From: Mycolicibacterium brumae
GTDB taxonomy: Bacteria > Actinomycetota > Actinomycetes > Mycobacteriales > Mycobacteriaceae
Direction: 5' to 3'
DNA length: 64,000 bases
Assembly: GCF_025215495.1 (NCBI RefSeq)
Contig: NZ_CP104302.1
Location: forward strand, 2,294,001-2,358,000
Shown piece by piece: positions 51,063 through 59,893 of this stretch (its first letter is position 1; every line of letters begins with the position of its first letter). The notes under the pieces are model-generated. The model was not told the DNA's origin, did no database searches, and saw only the letters and a list, made by a program, of their open reading frames with translations. The translations under genes were made by a program, and so were the position numbers.

Positions 51063-52130
51063 CTACTCGAAGAGTCCCTGTGGGCTGTAGCCGGCGGCCT
51101 GCGGCGGCGGAGCCAGCCCGAGATGCGTCCAGGCCGCGGCGGTCGCGACCCGGCCGCGGGGGGTCCGGGCGATCATCCCGGCGCGCACCAGGAACGGCTC
51201 GCACACCTCCTCCACGGTGGTGGCCTCCTCCCCGACCGCGACGGCCAGCGTCGACACCCCGACCGGCCCGCCGCCGAAGCTGCGGGTCAGCGCGGAGAGC
51301 ACCGCCCGGTCGAGGCGGTCCAGGCCCAGTTCGTCGACGTCGTAGACGGCCAGGGCGGCCTTGGCGATGTCACGGTTGATCAGGCCGTCGGCGCGGACCT
51401 CGGCGTAGTCGCGGACCCGGCGCAGCAGCCGGTTGGCGATCCGCGGGGTGCCGCGGGAGCGGCGGGCCACCTCGGCTGCCGCCTCGGCGCCGAGTTCGAT
51501 GCCCAGGATGCCTGCCGAGCGGCGCAGCACCCGTTCCAGTTCCTCGGGCTCGTAGAAGTCCATGTGCGCGGTGAAGCCGAACCGGTCGCGCAGCGGGCCG
51601 GTCAGCGCCCCGGACCGGGTGGTCGCCCCGACCAGGGTGAACGGCGCGACTTCCAACGGGATGGACGTCGCGCCGGGCCCCTTGCCGACCACGACGTCGA
51701 CCCGGAAGTCCTCCATGGCCAGGTACAGCATCTCTTCGGCCGGGCGGGCGATGCGGTGGATCTCGTCGATGAACAGCACATCGCCCTCAACCAGGTTGGA
51801 GAGCATGGCGGCCAGGTCGCCGGCCCGCTCCAGCGCCGGGCCGGAGGTGACCCGCAGCGCGCTGCCGAGTTCGGCGGCGATGATCATCGCCAACGAGGTC
51901 TTGCCCAGCCCGGGCGGGCCGGACAGCAGGATGTGGTCCGGCGTGCCGCCGCGGTTCTTGGCGCCCTCGATGACCAGTTGCAACTGCTCGCGGACCCGGG
52001 GCTGACCGATGAACTCCCCCAGCGAGCGGGGCCGCAGGCTGGCGTCGATGTCGCCCTCGCCGACGGTGAGCGCCGCCGACACCTCCCGCTCATCCGGCGG
52101 CGCCTCGGCGTCGTCGTCGAACCGGCTCAC
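51063..52130 (-). CDS. ruvB: Holliday junction branch-migration motor RuvB
   Basis: 355-residue AAA+ helicase that drives branch migration with RuvA. Motifs: [19 protein letters not shown] (Walker A), [20 protein letters not shown] (Walker B), [19 protein letters not shown] (sensor 1), the arginine finger region [20 protein letters not shown], and the C-terminal winged helix ([20 protein letters not shown]). GTG 52130 overlaps the ruvA stop (GTGA). It completes the ruvC-ruvA-ruvB operon. Confidence 0.97.
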   Translation of the reverse strand: MSRFDDDAEAPPDEREVSAALTVGEGDIDASLRPRSLGEFIGQPRVREQLQLVIEGAKNRGGTPDHILLSGPPGLGKTSLAMIIAAELGSALRVTSGPALERAGDLAAMLSNLVEGDVLFIDEIHRIARPAEEMLYLAMEDFRVDVVVGKGPGATSIPLEVAPFTLVGATTRSGALTGPLRDRFGFTAHMDFYEPEELERVLRRSAGILGIELGAEAAAEVARRSRGTPRIANRLLRRVRDYAEVRADGLINRDIAKAALAVYDVDELGLDRLDRAVLSALTRSFGGGPVGVSTLAVAVGEEATTVEEVCEPFLVRAGMIARTPRGRVATAAAWTHLGLAPPPQAAGYSPQGLFE

Positions 52131-52717
52131 TTGGTCTTCCCCAGCAGGTTCAGCGCGGCGCGCAAGGCGCTGGAGGTGGTGGCGTCCGGATCGGCGGCGA
52201 GCACCTTGTCGCAGGCGTCCTCGGCGGCCTTGGCGGCGAAACCGAGCCCGACCAGCGCTTCGACGACGGGCCCGCGGACGCCGACGACGGCCGGGGCGCC
52301 GCCCGCAGCCGCCGGGGCCGCGCCGATCTTGCCGCGCAGTTCGAGCACCAACCGCTCAGCGCCGCGTTTGCCGATGCCGGGCACCCGGGTCAGCGCGGTG
52401 ACGTCGCCGTCGGCGAGCACCTGTCGCAGGGCGGCCGCGTCATAAACCGCCAGGGTGGCCAGCGCGATCTTCGGGCCCACCCCGGACACCGACAGCAGGG
52501 TGGTGAACAGGTCGCGGGCGTCGTGATCGGCAAACCCGTACAGGGTTTGGGAGTCCTCGCGGACGATCATCGCGGTGATCAGCCGGGTCTCGTCGCCACG
52601 GCGCAGGGTTCCCAGCGTCGACGGCGTCGCCATCACCTTGTAGCCGACCCCGGCGGCCTCGACGACGGCGTGGTCCAGCGCGATGTCGACGACCTCGCCG
52701 CGCACCGAGGCGATCAC
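52127..52717 (-). CDS. ruvA: Holliday junction DNA-binding protein RuvA
   Basis: 196 residues from GTG 52717 ([20 protein letters not shown]). It has an N-terminal OB-fold with [19 protein letters not shown], two helix-hairpin-helix motifs ([19 protein letters not shown] and [20 protein letters not shown]) and a C-terminal domain ([20 protein letters not shown]) that contacts RuvB. It overlaps both ruvC and ruvB by four bases. Confidence 0.96.
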   Translation of the reverse strand: MIASVRGEVVDIALDHAVVEAAGVGYKVMATPSTLGTLRRGDETRLITAMIVREDSQTLYGFADHDARDLFTTLLSVSGVGPKIALATLAVYDAAALRQVLADGDVTALTRVPGIGKRGAERLVLELRGKIGAAPAAAGGAPAVVGVRGPVVEALVGLGFAAKAAEDACDKVLAADPDATTSSALRAALNLLGKTK

Positions 52718-53268
52718 CGGGCCGCCTTGAGTTTGGCGGCGTACTGCCGGCGGGCCGCGGCGGCCTGGGCTTCGGCGGCGGCCATCCGGGCGATCATCGG
52801 CGCGCGCCAGCAGTGGCAGATCGCCAGCGCGAGCGCGTCCGCCGCGTCGGCCGGTGTGGGTTTCTGCTGCAGCGCAAGGATTCTGGTGATCATGGTGGTG
52901 ACCTGAGCCTTGTCGGCGCGGCCGTTGCCGGTGACCGCGGCCTTGACCTCGCTGGGAGTGTGGAAGTGCACGTCGATATCGCGTCGGGCGGCGGCCAGCG
53001 CGATCACGCCGCCTGCCTGCGCGGTGCCCATCGCGGTGTTGGCGTTGTTGTTGGCGAACACCCGCTCGATGGCGATCACGTCCGGCCGGTGGGTGTCCAT
53101 CCAGTGCTCGACGGTGTCGCTGATGGCGAGCAGCCGCTTCTGCAACGGTTCGTCGGACGGCGTGCGCACCACGTCGACGTCCAGCGCGATCACCTGGCGG
53201 CCCCTGCCGCTTTCGATGACCGACAGGCCGCACCGGGTCAATCCCGGGTCGACACCCATCACCCGCAC
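52714..53268 (-). CDS. ruvC: Holliday junction resolvase RuvC
   Basis: 184 residues. The RNase H-fold endonuclease has its four acidic catalytic residues in recognisable motifs: [11 protein letters not shown] (Asp7), [11 protein letters not shown] (Glu), and HCW-proximal [17 protein letters not shown] (two Asp). It resolves four-way junctions after RuvAB migration. GTG 53268 opens the operon. Confidence 0.96.
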   Translation of the reverse strand: MRVMGVDPGLTRCGLSVIESGRGRQVIALDVDVVRTPSDEPLQKRLLAISDTVEHWMDTHRPDVIAIERVFANNNANTAMGTAQAGGVIALAAARRDIDVHFHTPSEVKAAVTGNGRADKAQVTTMITRILALQQKPTPADAADALALAICHCWRAPMIARMAAAEAQAAAARRQYAAKLKAAR

Positions 53269-53377
53269 GCCGAGCTCCCGCCGCTAGAGAACATGTGTTC
53301 GACAAGACTAGCGGGCGGGGGCGACAACCCAGCGTTCAGACACGCCCCGGTTGGGCAGGCGATGCCGGCGCCTCAGC

Positions 53378-53413
53378 TGTGCACCTATGCACCGTGATGC
53401 ACAGATGTAGGAT
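53378..53413 (+). promoter_or_regulatory. VapB operator and leaderless promoter
   Basis: Nested inverted repeats: GTGCA-CCTA-TGCAC (53379-53392) and TGTGCA (53378-53383) with TGCACA (53398-53403). The -10 box TAGGAT (53408-53413) ends 5 bases before ATG 53419. This suits autoregulation by the VapB-VapC complex on a leaderless transcript. Confidence 0.6.
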
Positions 53414-53418
53414 TTGGT

Positions 53419-53649
53419 ATGCGCACCACCATCGATCTTCCAGACCACCTGCACAAACAGGCCGTGGCGATTGCGCGTGACACGCATCGAACATTGAGCG
53501 AAACCGTGGCCGACCTCTTGCAACGCGCCCTCGGCGACGGAAAGGCATCGCCGGCAATCGCAACCGATCCTCGAACCGGGCTCCCGGTCGTCAGCGTCGG
53601 AACCATCGTCACCTTCGAAGACGTGCGGTCGCTGGATGACGAGGAATGA
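53419..53649 (+). CDS. vapB: VapB antitoxin
   Basis: 76 residues, MRTTIDLPDHLHKQAVAIAR, a ribbon-helix-helix DNA-binding start with the TLSETVADLLQRAL helix, then a flexible C-terminus (SVGTIVTFEDVRSLDDEE) that would wrap the toxin. It closely resembles M. tuberculosis VapB40 as I recall it, and has the same place next to ruvC. It overlaps vapC by four bases (ATGA). Confidence 0.92.
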   Translation: MRTTIDLPDHLHKQAVAIARDTHRTLSETVADLLQRALGDGKASPAIATDPRTGLPVVSVGTIVTFEDVRSLDDEE

Positions 53650-54044
53650 CAACGCTTCTCGACTCCAACGTGCTGATAGCCCTCGCCGTCGCCGAGCATG
53701 TGCATCACGACGCCGCATCGGAGTGGCTCGGCTCAAGCACAGAGCACTTCTCGACATGCCCGATAACTCAGGGCAGCCTGATGCGATTCCTGCTCCGAGC
53801 CGGCCACACCGCGGCGACTGCGCGCAGCGTCATCGCAGGGTTCGAACGCGACCGCCGGCATGTGTTCTGGCCAGACGATCTGGGCTTTTCCGCTGTTCGC
53901 CTCGACGGGGTGATCGGCCATCGGCAGGTCACCGACGCCTACCTCGCCGAACTGGCGCGCTGCCACAGTGGCCGATTGGCCACCCTTGACGCCGGGCTCG
54001 CGAGCCTGCACAGCGACGTCGCCGACCTCATCGCGCCAAGCTGA
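53646..54044 (+). CDS. vapC: VapC toxin, PIN-domain ribonuclease
   Basis: 132 residues. The PIN acidic residues are in place: Asp in TTLLDSNVLIALAV, Glu in the FSTCPITQGSLMRFLLRAG region or its neighbour helix, Asp in HRQVTDAYLAELARC and Asp in GRLATLDAGLASLH. The toxin cleaves RNA and is neutralised by VapB. The pair sits between ruvC and the yebC gene on the opposite strand, as Rv2595-Rv2596 in M. tuberculosis. Confidence 0.93.
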   Translation: MTTLLDSNVLIALAVAEHVHHDAASEWLGSSTEHFSTCPITQGSLMRFLLRAGHTAATARSVIAGFERDRRHVFWPDDLGFSAVRLDGVIGHRQVTDAYLAELARCHSGRLATLDAGLASLHSDVADLIAPS

Positions 54045-54062
54045 CCCACCCGAAGTCGCCAC

Positions 54063-54092
54063 GGGCGTCCTATGCGAAACCGCGTGACGCCC
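54063..54092. terminator. Possible terminator between vapC and the YebC gene
   Basis: GGGCGTC (54063-54069) pairs with GACGCCC (54086-54092) across a 16-base loop, in the spacer between two convergent genes. Confidence 0.35.
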
Positions 54093-54099
54093 CGCCGGG

Positions 54100-54855
54100 T
54101 CAGTCCTCGTCGAGAGCCGCGGCGACGTCGTCGGGGATGTCGATGTTGGTGTACACATCCTGCACGTCGTCGCTGTCCTCCAGCGCGTCGATCAGTTTGA
54201 GCACCTTGCGGGCGCCTTCCAGATCGACCTGGACGCTGACCGACGGCTGGAATCCGGCCTCGGCGGACTCGTAGTCGATGCCGGCGTCCTGCAGCGCGGT
54301 GCGCACGGCCACCAGGTCGGTCGGCTCGCAGATCACCTCGAACGCCTCGCCCAGGTCGTTGACCTCCTCGGCGCCGGCGTCGAGCACGGCCATCAGCACG
54401 TCGTCCTCGGTGAGGTCGTTCTTCTCCAGCGTGATCACGCCCTTGCGGGAGAACAGGTAGGACACCGAGCCCGGGTCGGCCATATTGCCGCCGTTGCGGG
54501 TCATCGCCACCCGGACCTCGCCGGCGGCGCGGTTGCGATTGTCGGTGAGGCACTCGATGAGCACGGCCACCCCGTTGGGGCCGTAACCCTCGTAGGTGAT
54601 GTTCTGCCAATCGGCGCCGCCGGCCTCTTCACCGCCGCCGCGCTTGCGGGCCCGCTCGATGTTGTCGTTGGGGACCGAGGACTTCTTCGCCTTCTGGATG
54701 GCGTCGTAGAGAGTGGGGTTTCCGCCGGGGTCACCGCCGCCGGTGCGCGCCGCGACTTCGATGTTCTTGATCAGCTTGGCGAACATCTTGCCGCGCTTGG
54801 CGTCGATCGCGGCCTTCTTGTGCTTGGTGGTGGCCCACTTGGAATGCCCACTCAT
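54100..54855 (-). CDS. YebC/PmpR-family regulator
   Basis: 251 residues, [20 protein letters not shown] at the N-terminus, with the family blocks [60 protein letters not shown] and [17 protein letters not shown]. The family was long described as DNA-binding regulators; some members are now linked to translation of difficult peptide sequences. ATG 54855. Corresponds to Rv2603c. Followed at 54856-55089 by 234 bases with no recognisable gene. Confidence 0.93.
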   Translation of the reverse strand: MSGHSKWATTKHKKAAIDAKRGKMFAKLIKNIEVAARTGGGDPGGNPTLYDAIQKAKKSSVPNDNIERARKRGGGEEAGGADWQNITYEGYGPNGVAVLIECLTDNRNRAAGEVRVAMTRNGGNMADPGSVSYLFSRKGVITLEKNDLTEDDVLMAVLDAGAEEVNDLGEAFEVICEPTDLVAVRTALQDAGIDYESAEAGFQPSVSVQVDLEGARKVLKLIDALEDSDDVQDVYTNIDIPDDVAAALDED

Positions 54856-55089
54856 GCAGGTGCTGCCCTCTTTCCGGGGAATCGTGTCGGCTGCCCAGTT
54901 TACGTGGGACGTCGCCTCCCCCGGAACCTGCGCCGGCCACGAGCGGTCAGTTTCTGCTCGAGCGGCCAACGACGTGCACAAAAGCCCAGGACAGCTCCCC
55001 GCGCAGCGGACACGATGGGACGCTCGTGCCCTATCGGGCCCCTCGCGCGCACTCGCTCCCGCCGCTCCACGCGAGTCCTGAGCGAGAGC

Positions 55090-55668
55090 CTACAGCGACT
55101 CGACGAACAGCTTGTGGATCCGGCGATCGCCCGTCATCTCGGGGTGGAACGCGGTGGCCAGCACCCTGCCCTGACGCACTGCGACCGGGTGCCCGGCCGC
55201 CCGTGCCAGCACCTCGACGTCGTCGCCGACCCGTTCCACCCACGGCGCCCGAATGAACACCGCGTGCACCGGCTCGTCCAGGCCGGTGAAGTCCAGGTCG
55301 CCCTCGAAGGAGTCCACCTGACGACCGAAAGCGTTGCGGCGCACCGTCATATCGATGCCGCCCAGCGGTAGCGCCTCCCGGCCGGGCACCCCGGCGTCGG
55401 CGATCTCGGTCGCCAGAAGGATCATCCCGGCGCACGACCCGTAGGCCGGCATGCCGTCGGCCAGCCGTGCCCGCAGCGGCTCCAGCAACTCGAAGACCCG
55501 CAACAGGTGGGTCATCGCCGTGGACTCCCCGCCCGGGATGACCAGGCCGTCGACGGCGTCGAGTTCGGCGCGGCGGCGCACCGCGACGGTGTCGACGCCC
55601 AGCGCCGTCAGCGCAGCGAGGTGTTCGCGGACGTCGCCTTGCAACGCCAGCACTCCGACCCGCGTCAC
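55090..55668 (-). CDS. pdxT: Pyridoxal 5'-phosphate synthase glutaminase subunit PdxT
   Basis: 192-residue class I glutamine amidotransferase delivering ammonia to PdxS. The nucleophile lies in [12 protein letters not shown], preceded by [10 protein letters not shown], and the His-Glu pair is in [20 protein letters not shown] 55668 overlaps the stop of tesB (GTGA), giving the order pdxS-tesB-pdxT rather than adjacent pdxS/pdxT. Confidence 0.95.
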   Translation of the reverse strand: MTRVGVLALQGDVREHLAALTALGVDTVAVRRRAELDAVDGLVIPGGESTAMTHLLRVFELLEPLRARLADGMPAYGSCAGMILLATEIADAGVPGREALPLGGIDMTVRRNAFGRQVDSFEGDLDFTGLDEPVHAVFIRAPWVERVGDDVEVLARAAGHPVAVRQGRVLATAFHPEMTGDRRIHKLFVESL

Positions 55669-56501
55669 CGCTGGTGACCGCGTTTGAATCGGGTCAGCCC
55701 CTCCTGGACCACCGAGGCGACCATCGCGCCGTCGCGGTTGTAGATCCGGCCCTGGCAGAGCGCCCGGCCACCGGCGGCCGACGGCGAGGACTGGTCGTAG
55801 AGCAACCACTCGTCGGCCCGGAACGGCCGCATGAACCACAGCGCGTGGTCCAGCGAGGCGATCATCAGCTCGTCGTGCAGTTCAGGCTCGTTGACCTGCG
55901 CGCAGCCCAACAGGGTCAGGTCGCTCATGTAGGCCAGCGCGCAGATGTGCAGCACCGGGTCGTCCGGCAGCGGGTCGATGTGACGGAACCAGACCTGCTG
56001 CTGAGCGGCCTTGCCGGGCAGGTGGTTCAGCTCGTCCTGCGGAACGAACCGCACGTCCCACTCGGCGAACTGCGCGAACCCGGTGTAGTCGAAGAATCCT
56101 TCGCCGCGGGTCGACGGCAGCTCCGTCGGCTCCGGGGTCACCGGCGCGGTGTCCTGATGCTCCAGGCCGAACTGTTCGATCTGAAACGACGCGGACATGG
56201 TGAAGATGGTTTGACCGTGCTGGACGGCCGACACCCGGCGGGTGCAGAACGAGCCGCCGTCGCGGACCCGTTCCACCAGGTAGACCGTGGGGTGGTCGGC
56301 GTCGCCGGGCCGCAGGAAGTAGCCGTGCAGCGAGTGCACGTGGAACGACGGGTCGACGGTGCGCACCGCGGACACCAGCGACTGGCCGGCGACGTGCCCG
56401 CCGAAGGTGCGCTGCAGGTAGCCGCCGGGTGGCTGGAACGCCCCACCACGGTAGATGTCGACCTCGAGTTGCTCGAGGTCGAGGATCGCCTCGATCGCCA
56501 C
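55665..56501 (-). CDS. tesB: Acyl-CoA thioesterase II
   Basis: 278 residues, a double hot-dog protein. The N-terminal half is [20 protein letters not shown] and [18 protein letters not shown], with the [14 protein letters not shown] block. The C-terminal half has [17 protein letters not shown] [20 protein letters not shown] with the catalytic Asp, then [20 protein letters not shown] and [15 protein letters not shown]. It hydrolyses medium- to long-chain acyl-CoA. It starts at GTG 56501, three bases after the pdxS stop. Confidence 0.94.
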   Translation of the reverse strand: MAIEAILDLEQLEVDIYRGGAFQPPGGYLQRTFGGHVAGQSLVSAVRTVDPSFHVHSLHGYFLRPGDADHPTVYLVERVRDGGSFCTRRVSAVQHGQTIFTMSASFQIEQFGLEHQDTAPVTPEPTELPSTRGEGFFDYTGFAQFAEWDVRFVPQDELNHLPGKAAQQQVWFRHIDPLPDDPVLHICALAYMSDLTLLGCAQVNEPELHDELMIASLDHALWFMRPFRADEWLLYDQSSPSAAGGRALCQGRIYNRDGAMVASVVQEGLTRFKRGHQR

Positions 56502-56504
56502 CGG

Positions 56505-57422
56505 CTACCAGCCGCGTTCGGCCAACCGATGGGGCTGCGGGATGTCGTCGACGTTGATGCCGACCATCGCCTCGCCGAGCCCGCGGGACACCTTGGCCAG
56601 CACGTCGGGGTCGTCGTAGAAGGTGGTGGCCTTGACGATCGCGGCGGCCCGCGCCGCCGGGTCGCCGGATTTGAAGATGCCGGAGCCGACGAACACACCC
56701 TCGGCGCCGAGCTGCATCATCATCGCCGCGTCGGCCGGGGTGGCGATGCCGCCCGCGGTGAACAGCGTGACCGGCAGCTTTCCGGCCTTGGCGACCTCGA
56801 CCACCAGGTCGTACGGCGCCTGCAGTTCCTTCGCGGCGACGTACAGCTCGTCCGGCGACAGCGAGGTCAGCCGGCGGATCTCACCGCCGATCTTGCGCAT
56901 GTGAGTGGTGGCGTTGGAGACGTCGCCGGTGCCGGCCTCGCCCTTGGAGCGGATCATCGCCGCGCCCTCGGTGATCCGGCGCAGCGCCTCGCCGAGGTTG
57001 GTGGCGCCGCAGACGAACGGCACGGTGAACGCCCACTTGTCGATGTGGTTGGCGTAGTCCGCCGGGGTGAGCACCTCGGACTCGTCGACGTAGTCGACGC
57101 CGAGGCTCTGCAGGATCTGGGCCTCGACGAAATGGCCGATCCGGGCCTTGGCCATCACCGGGATGGTGACGGCGTCGATGATGCCCTCGATCATGTCCGG
57201 GTCGCTCATCCGCGACACCCCGCCCTGGGCGCGGATGTCGGCGGGGACGCGCTCCAGCGCCATCACGGCGACGGCGCCGGCCGCCTCGGCGATGCGGGCC
57301 TGCTCGGGAGTGACGACGTCCATGATGACGCCGCCCTTGAGCATCTCGGCCATACCGCGTTTGACCCGTGCGGTGCCGGTCTGATCGGTGCTGGCCGACT
57401 GGCCTGCGGCGGCGCTGTTCAC
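56505..57422 (-). CDS. pdxS: Pyridoxal 5'-phosphate synthase subunit PdxS
   Basis: 305-residue TIM-barrel that makes PLP from ribose 5-phosphate, glyceraldehyde 3-phosphate and ammonia. Catalytic lysines are in the [15 protein letters not shown] and [20 protein letters not shown] blocks, with [15 protein letters not shown] and [23 protein letters not shown] 57422 opens the pdxS-tesB-pdxT operon. Confidence 0.97.
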   Translation of the reverse strand: MNSAAAGQSASTDQTGTARVKRGMAEMLKGGVIMDVVTPEQARIAEAAGAVAVMALERVPADIRAQGGVSRMSDPDMIEGIIDAVTIPVMAKARIGHFVEAQILQSLGVDYVDESEVLTPADYANHIDKWAFTVPFVCGATNLGEALRRITEGAAMIRSKGEAGTGDVSNATTHMRKIGGEIRRLTSLSPDELYVAAKELQAPYDLVVEVAKAGKLPVTLFTAGGIATPADAAMMMQLGAEGVFVGSGIFKSGDPAARAAAIVKATTFYDDPDVLAKVSRGLGEAMVGINVDDIPQPHRLAERGW

Positions 57423-57606
57423 GTGCGTATTGCTCCTTATGCGATGGGGGTGATCACCAGTCTAGGCCGGGGCAAACCCGGCGATTTGTCCGGTCGGCTG
57501 TGGGTCGCCTGGATTCGGAAGTCCGGAGGTCACCGCGTTGCTACCCTGCCGTCCATCAGCGTGATCGACGGCCCGGCCCGCGGCGCTGGCCTACGGGATC
57601 TTCGCG

Positions 57607-57810
57607 ATGATCCTGCTGCTCAAGCCGCCGTCGGGCAGCGAGGCGTTCATGGACAAGTGGGTGGTGGCGATCGGCCTGGCGCTGGTGGTCGGATCCGGGC
57701 TGCTCTACATGGCCGTCGCCCGGCCCTACCGGTATTCCGACGACGTCGGCGAGGACGACGCCATCGAGGTCGCGGCGAAGCTGCGGGCGATGCGCGAACG
57801 CCGGCGATAG
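57607..57810 (+). CDS. Small one- or two-TM protein, possibly a permease remnant
   Basis: 67 residues starting MILLLKPPSGSEAFMDKWVV. One TM helix (VVAIGLALVVGSGLLYMAVA) is followed by a charged tail rich in Arg/Glu. The same frame is open upstream for only 14 codons (back to a TGA at 57562) and reads on naturally (ALAYGIFAM), so this looks like the 3' end of a longer membrane protein, such as an amino-acid permease, that lost its front. I cannot name it. Confidence 0.4.
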   Translation: MILLLKPPSGSEAFMDKWVVAIGLALVVGSGLLYMAVARPYRYSDDVGEDDAIEVAAKLRAMRERRR

Positions 57811-57858
57811 CCCGGCGCCGGTCGGAACGATCCGGGTGTACGGCGCCACGACGGGCGT

Positions 57859-57864
57859 TACCCT
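57859..57864 (+). promoter_or_regulatory. -10 box for leaderless secreted-protein gene
   Basis: TACCCT (TANNNT) ends six bases before ATG 57871. Confidence 0.4.
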
Positions 57865-57870
57865 GCGATT

Positions 57871-58266
57871 ATGGCCGGTATGCAGACGGTGTGCATCCGC
57901 GCGAAATGGTTGTCGGCCTCGGCCGTGACGATGGCCGTCGCCGCCACGGCGCTGGCTCCGGCGGCCTCCGCCGACCCCCTGGACGGCGCCTACCAGGCCA
58001 CCGTCACCCGTCCCGACGGATCCACCACCCAACCGATCTGGAGCGCCAGTTCCTGCGGCGACAACTGCCGGGTGGTCAACGGCTGGCGGTTCACCCGCTC
58101 CGTCGACGACGAGAGCGACCCGCCGGTCGTCGGCAACTGGAACACCCCCAGCGGCCTGGACGGCTGCCCGACGACCATCAACGCCGAGGCCACCGGCGGG
58201 ATGGCCGCCTGCGGGAGCATGGGCCTGGACATGGTGTCCTTCACCCTGACCCGGGTGAAGGTGTAG
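57871..58266 (+). CDS. Secreted protein of unknown function
   Basis: 131 residues. A signal peptide ends at AASA (before DPLDGAYQATVTRPDGSTTQ). The mature part is about 95 residues with four Cys residues (SSCGDNCRVV, DGCPTTINA, MAACGSMG), probably two disulfides, and beta character. It resembles small actinobacterial secreted proteins but I know no function. ATG 57871; a second in-frame ATG at 57880 is possible. A -10 box sits six bases upstream. Confidence 0.7.
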   Translation: MAGMQTVCIRAKWLSASAVTMAVAATALAPAASADPLDGAYQATVTRPDGSTTQPIWSASSCGDNCRVVNGWRFTRSVDDESDPPVVGNWNTPSGLDGCPTTINAEATGGMAACGSMGLDMVSFTLTRVKV

Positions 58267-58306
58267 CGCGCAGCCTCAATCCCGAGTGACCTGGGACGGT
58301 TGCCGG

Positions 58307-58312
58307 TAGCGT
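58307..58312 (+). promoter_or_regulatory. -10 box upstream of the PIG-L-like gene
   Basis: TAGCGT (TANNNT) ends six bases before GTG 58319, again leaderless spacing. Confidence 0.35.
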
Positions 58313-58318
58313 ATCGCC

Positions 58319-58855
58319 GTGAGCATCGCCGAGTTTCCGTCCGACTGGTCCAGCGCCTTGGTGCTCGTCGCTCATCCCGACGACCCCGAATACGGGATGG
58401 CCGCAGCCGTCGACGAGGTCGAGTTCTGGGGTTTCCCCGACAGCGAATTGTTCAACACCCCGGAGTTGCGCGAGAAGATCGCCGAGACCATCGTGCGCGT
58501 GAACCCGGACATCGTGCTGTCGCTGTACGGCGGACCCGAGTGGGGACCCGGGCTGCCCAATCAACGCGACCACATCGAGTTCGCGGCAGCCGTCGTCGAA
58601 GCGTTCGACGAGTTGCCCGATCCACCCCGCGGGCTGTTCGTCAACGGGCCCGGTTCGACGCACGCGGTCGAGGTCGACGACTTCACGGAACTCGCCGTCG
58701 ACTCCCTCGCCGAGCATGATGTGTACCTGTCGGTCCTCGCCCCGGACACCCCGGTGATCGACCAGGCCCGCGCCCAAGTCGACATGACCACCGGCTCGAT
58801 CGACGGCTTCCCCGCCGCCCGAGCCTGCGGCCTGACCCAGATCCGCCCGGTCTGA
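58319..58855 (+). pseudogene. PIG-L/LmbE-family deacetylase with in-frame internal deletion
   Basis: 178 codons from GTG 58319. The N-terminal metal motif AHPDD (in VLVAHPDDPEYGMAAAV) is followed at once by DEVEFWGFPDSELFNT. In normal family members about 45 residues separate these, carrying the TRGE-like motif and the LR..E helix. The rest, including QRDHIEFAAAVVEAF and the C-terminal part, reads normally. The deletion is in frame, so a protein can be made, but substrate and metal-site parts are gone. Family members act on N-acetyl sugars such as mycothiol precursors. Confidence 0.7.
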
Positions 58856-58858
58856 CCG

Positions 58859-58877
58859 GGCGGCGAGTGTCGCCGCC
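58859..58877. terminator. Bidirectional stem-loop terminator
   Basis: GGCGGCGA (58859-58866) and TCGCCGCC (58870-58877) form a perfect 8-base stem with a three-base loop, between the convergent PIG-L-like and Nudix genes. Confidence 0.6.
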
Positions 58878-59893
58878 TAGCGGATGACCGTCGGCTCGCC
58901 GACCGCGGTCCCGGCGTCGGCGACCGCCGCCGCCGCGGTCAGCAGTTCGGGCAGCTGCAGCGGGTAGACGGCCTCCCCCGCCGCCTCCAGAGCCGCCATC
59001 GCCGCGGCGTCGCACCAGCGGTGGCCGTGGATGTAACGGTGCTCCAGCGCGGTGCGCCCGTCCATCGTCGGCTCGAACCGCGCGGTGCGGCACACGAAGT
59101 AGAACTCACGGCTGCGCATCACCGAACCGTTGAAGTCGATCATCGAGTCGCGCCGCCACACCGGCCCGATCAAGGCGCCGACGTCGGCGCGCAGCCCGGT
59201 CTCCTCGGCCATCTCCCGAACCGCGGCGTGCGCCAGCTCCTCCCCGTCGAGCACCTGCCCGCCGATGGTGAACCACCACCGCCGCGCGTCCGCGCCGGCG
59301 GCCGGGTCCGAGCCGCACAGCAGCAGCACTTCGCCCTCCGGGTCGATCAGCACCACCCGGGCCGAGATCCGCGGCGCGGTCGCCGCGCTCTCCGGCGCGC
59401 GCTCGGCGATCTCGAAGTAGGTCGGCGCCGGAGCGTGCCCACCCAGCCGCAGCGCCCGCACCATGGTCCGCTCGCGCAGCGCCAGGGTGTCGCGCACCGC
59501 GTCGTTGTGGAACCGGCGGGCCAACAGCACCCGGGCTTCCGCGTCGGCCATCTCGGCGACCAGCGCGGCCGGCAGCCGGGCGGTGTCCACCGTGCTCAGC
59601 GCCGCGGACAGTTCGTTCTCCGCCTGCTCGCGGGCCGGCCGCGGCGCCCGTTCGGCGGCGTCGGCCAGCGCCGAGAGGTGGCGGCCCTCGGGGGTGCCGG
59701 GGTAGGCGTCAGCGGCCACCGCCCGGGCGACCACCGCTCGGCGGGCCAGCGCGGCGTCCAGCGACTGCCAGGACAAGTCGTAGCGCACGTGCAGCCGGTC
59801 CAGTCGGTTGGCGGTCTGGAACGCCCAGGTGCCCAGCACCAGCAGCACCACGATGATCAGCACCAACAGCGCGACCAGCAGCCACATCATCAT
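58877..59893 (-). CDS. Membrane-anchored Nudix hydrolase
   Basis: 338 residues. N-terminal TM helix MMMWLLVALLVLIIVVLLVL, a helical linker rich in Ala/Arg, then a Nudix domain from about 185 (ARVVLIDPEGEVLLLCGSDP) with the Nudix box GGQVLDGEELAHAAVREMAEETGL. Corresponds to Rv2609c beside pimA. The ATG at 59893 overlaps the pimA stop (ATGA). The substrate is unknown; linkage to PIM synthesis suggests a nucleotide-sugar or lipid-linked substrate, as inference only. Confidence 0.92.
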   Translation of the reverse strand: MMMWLLVALLVLIIVVLLVLGTWAFQTANRLDRLHVRYDLSWQSLDAALARRAVVARAVAADAYPGTPEGRHLSALADAAERAPRPAREQAENELSAALSTVDTARLPAALVAEMADAEARVLLARRFHNDAVRDTLALRERTMVRALRLGGHAPAPTYFEIAERAPESAATAPRISARVVLIDPEGEVLLLCGSDPAAGADARRWWFTIGGQVLDGEELAHAAVREMAEETGLRADVGALIGPVWRRDSMIDFNGSVMRSREFYFVCRTARFEPTMDGRTALEHRYIHGHRWCDAAAMAALEAAGEAVYPLQLPELLTAAAAVADAGTAVGEPTVIR

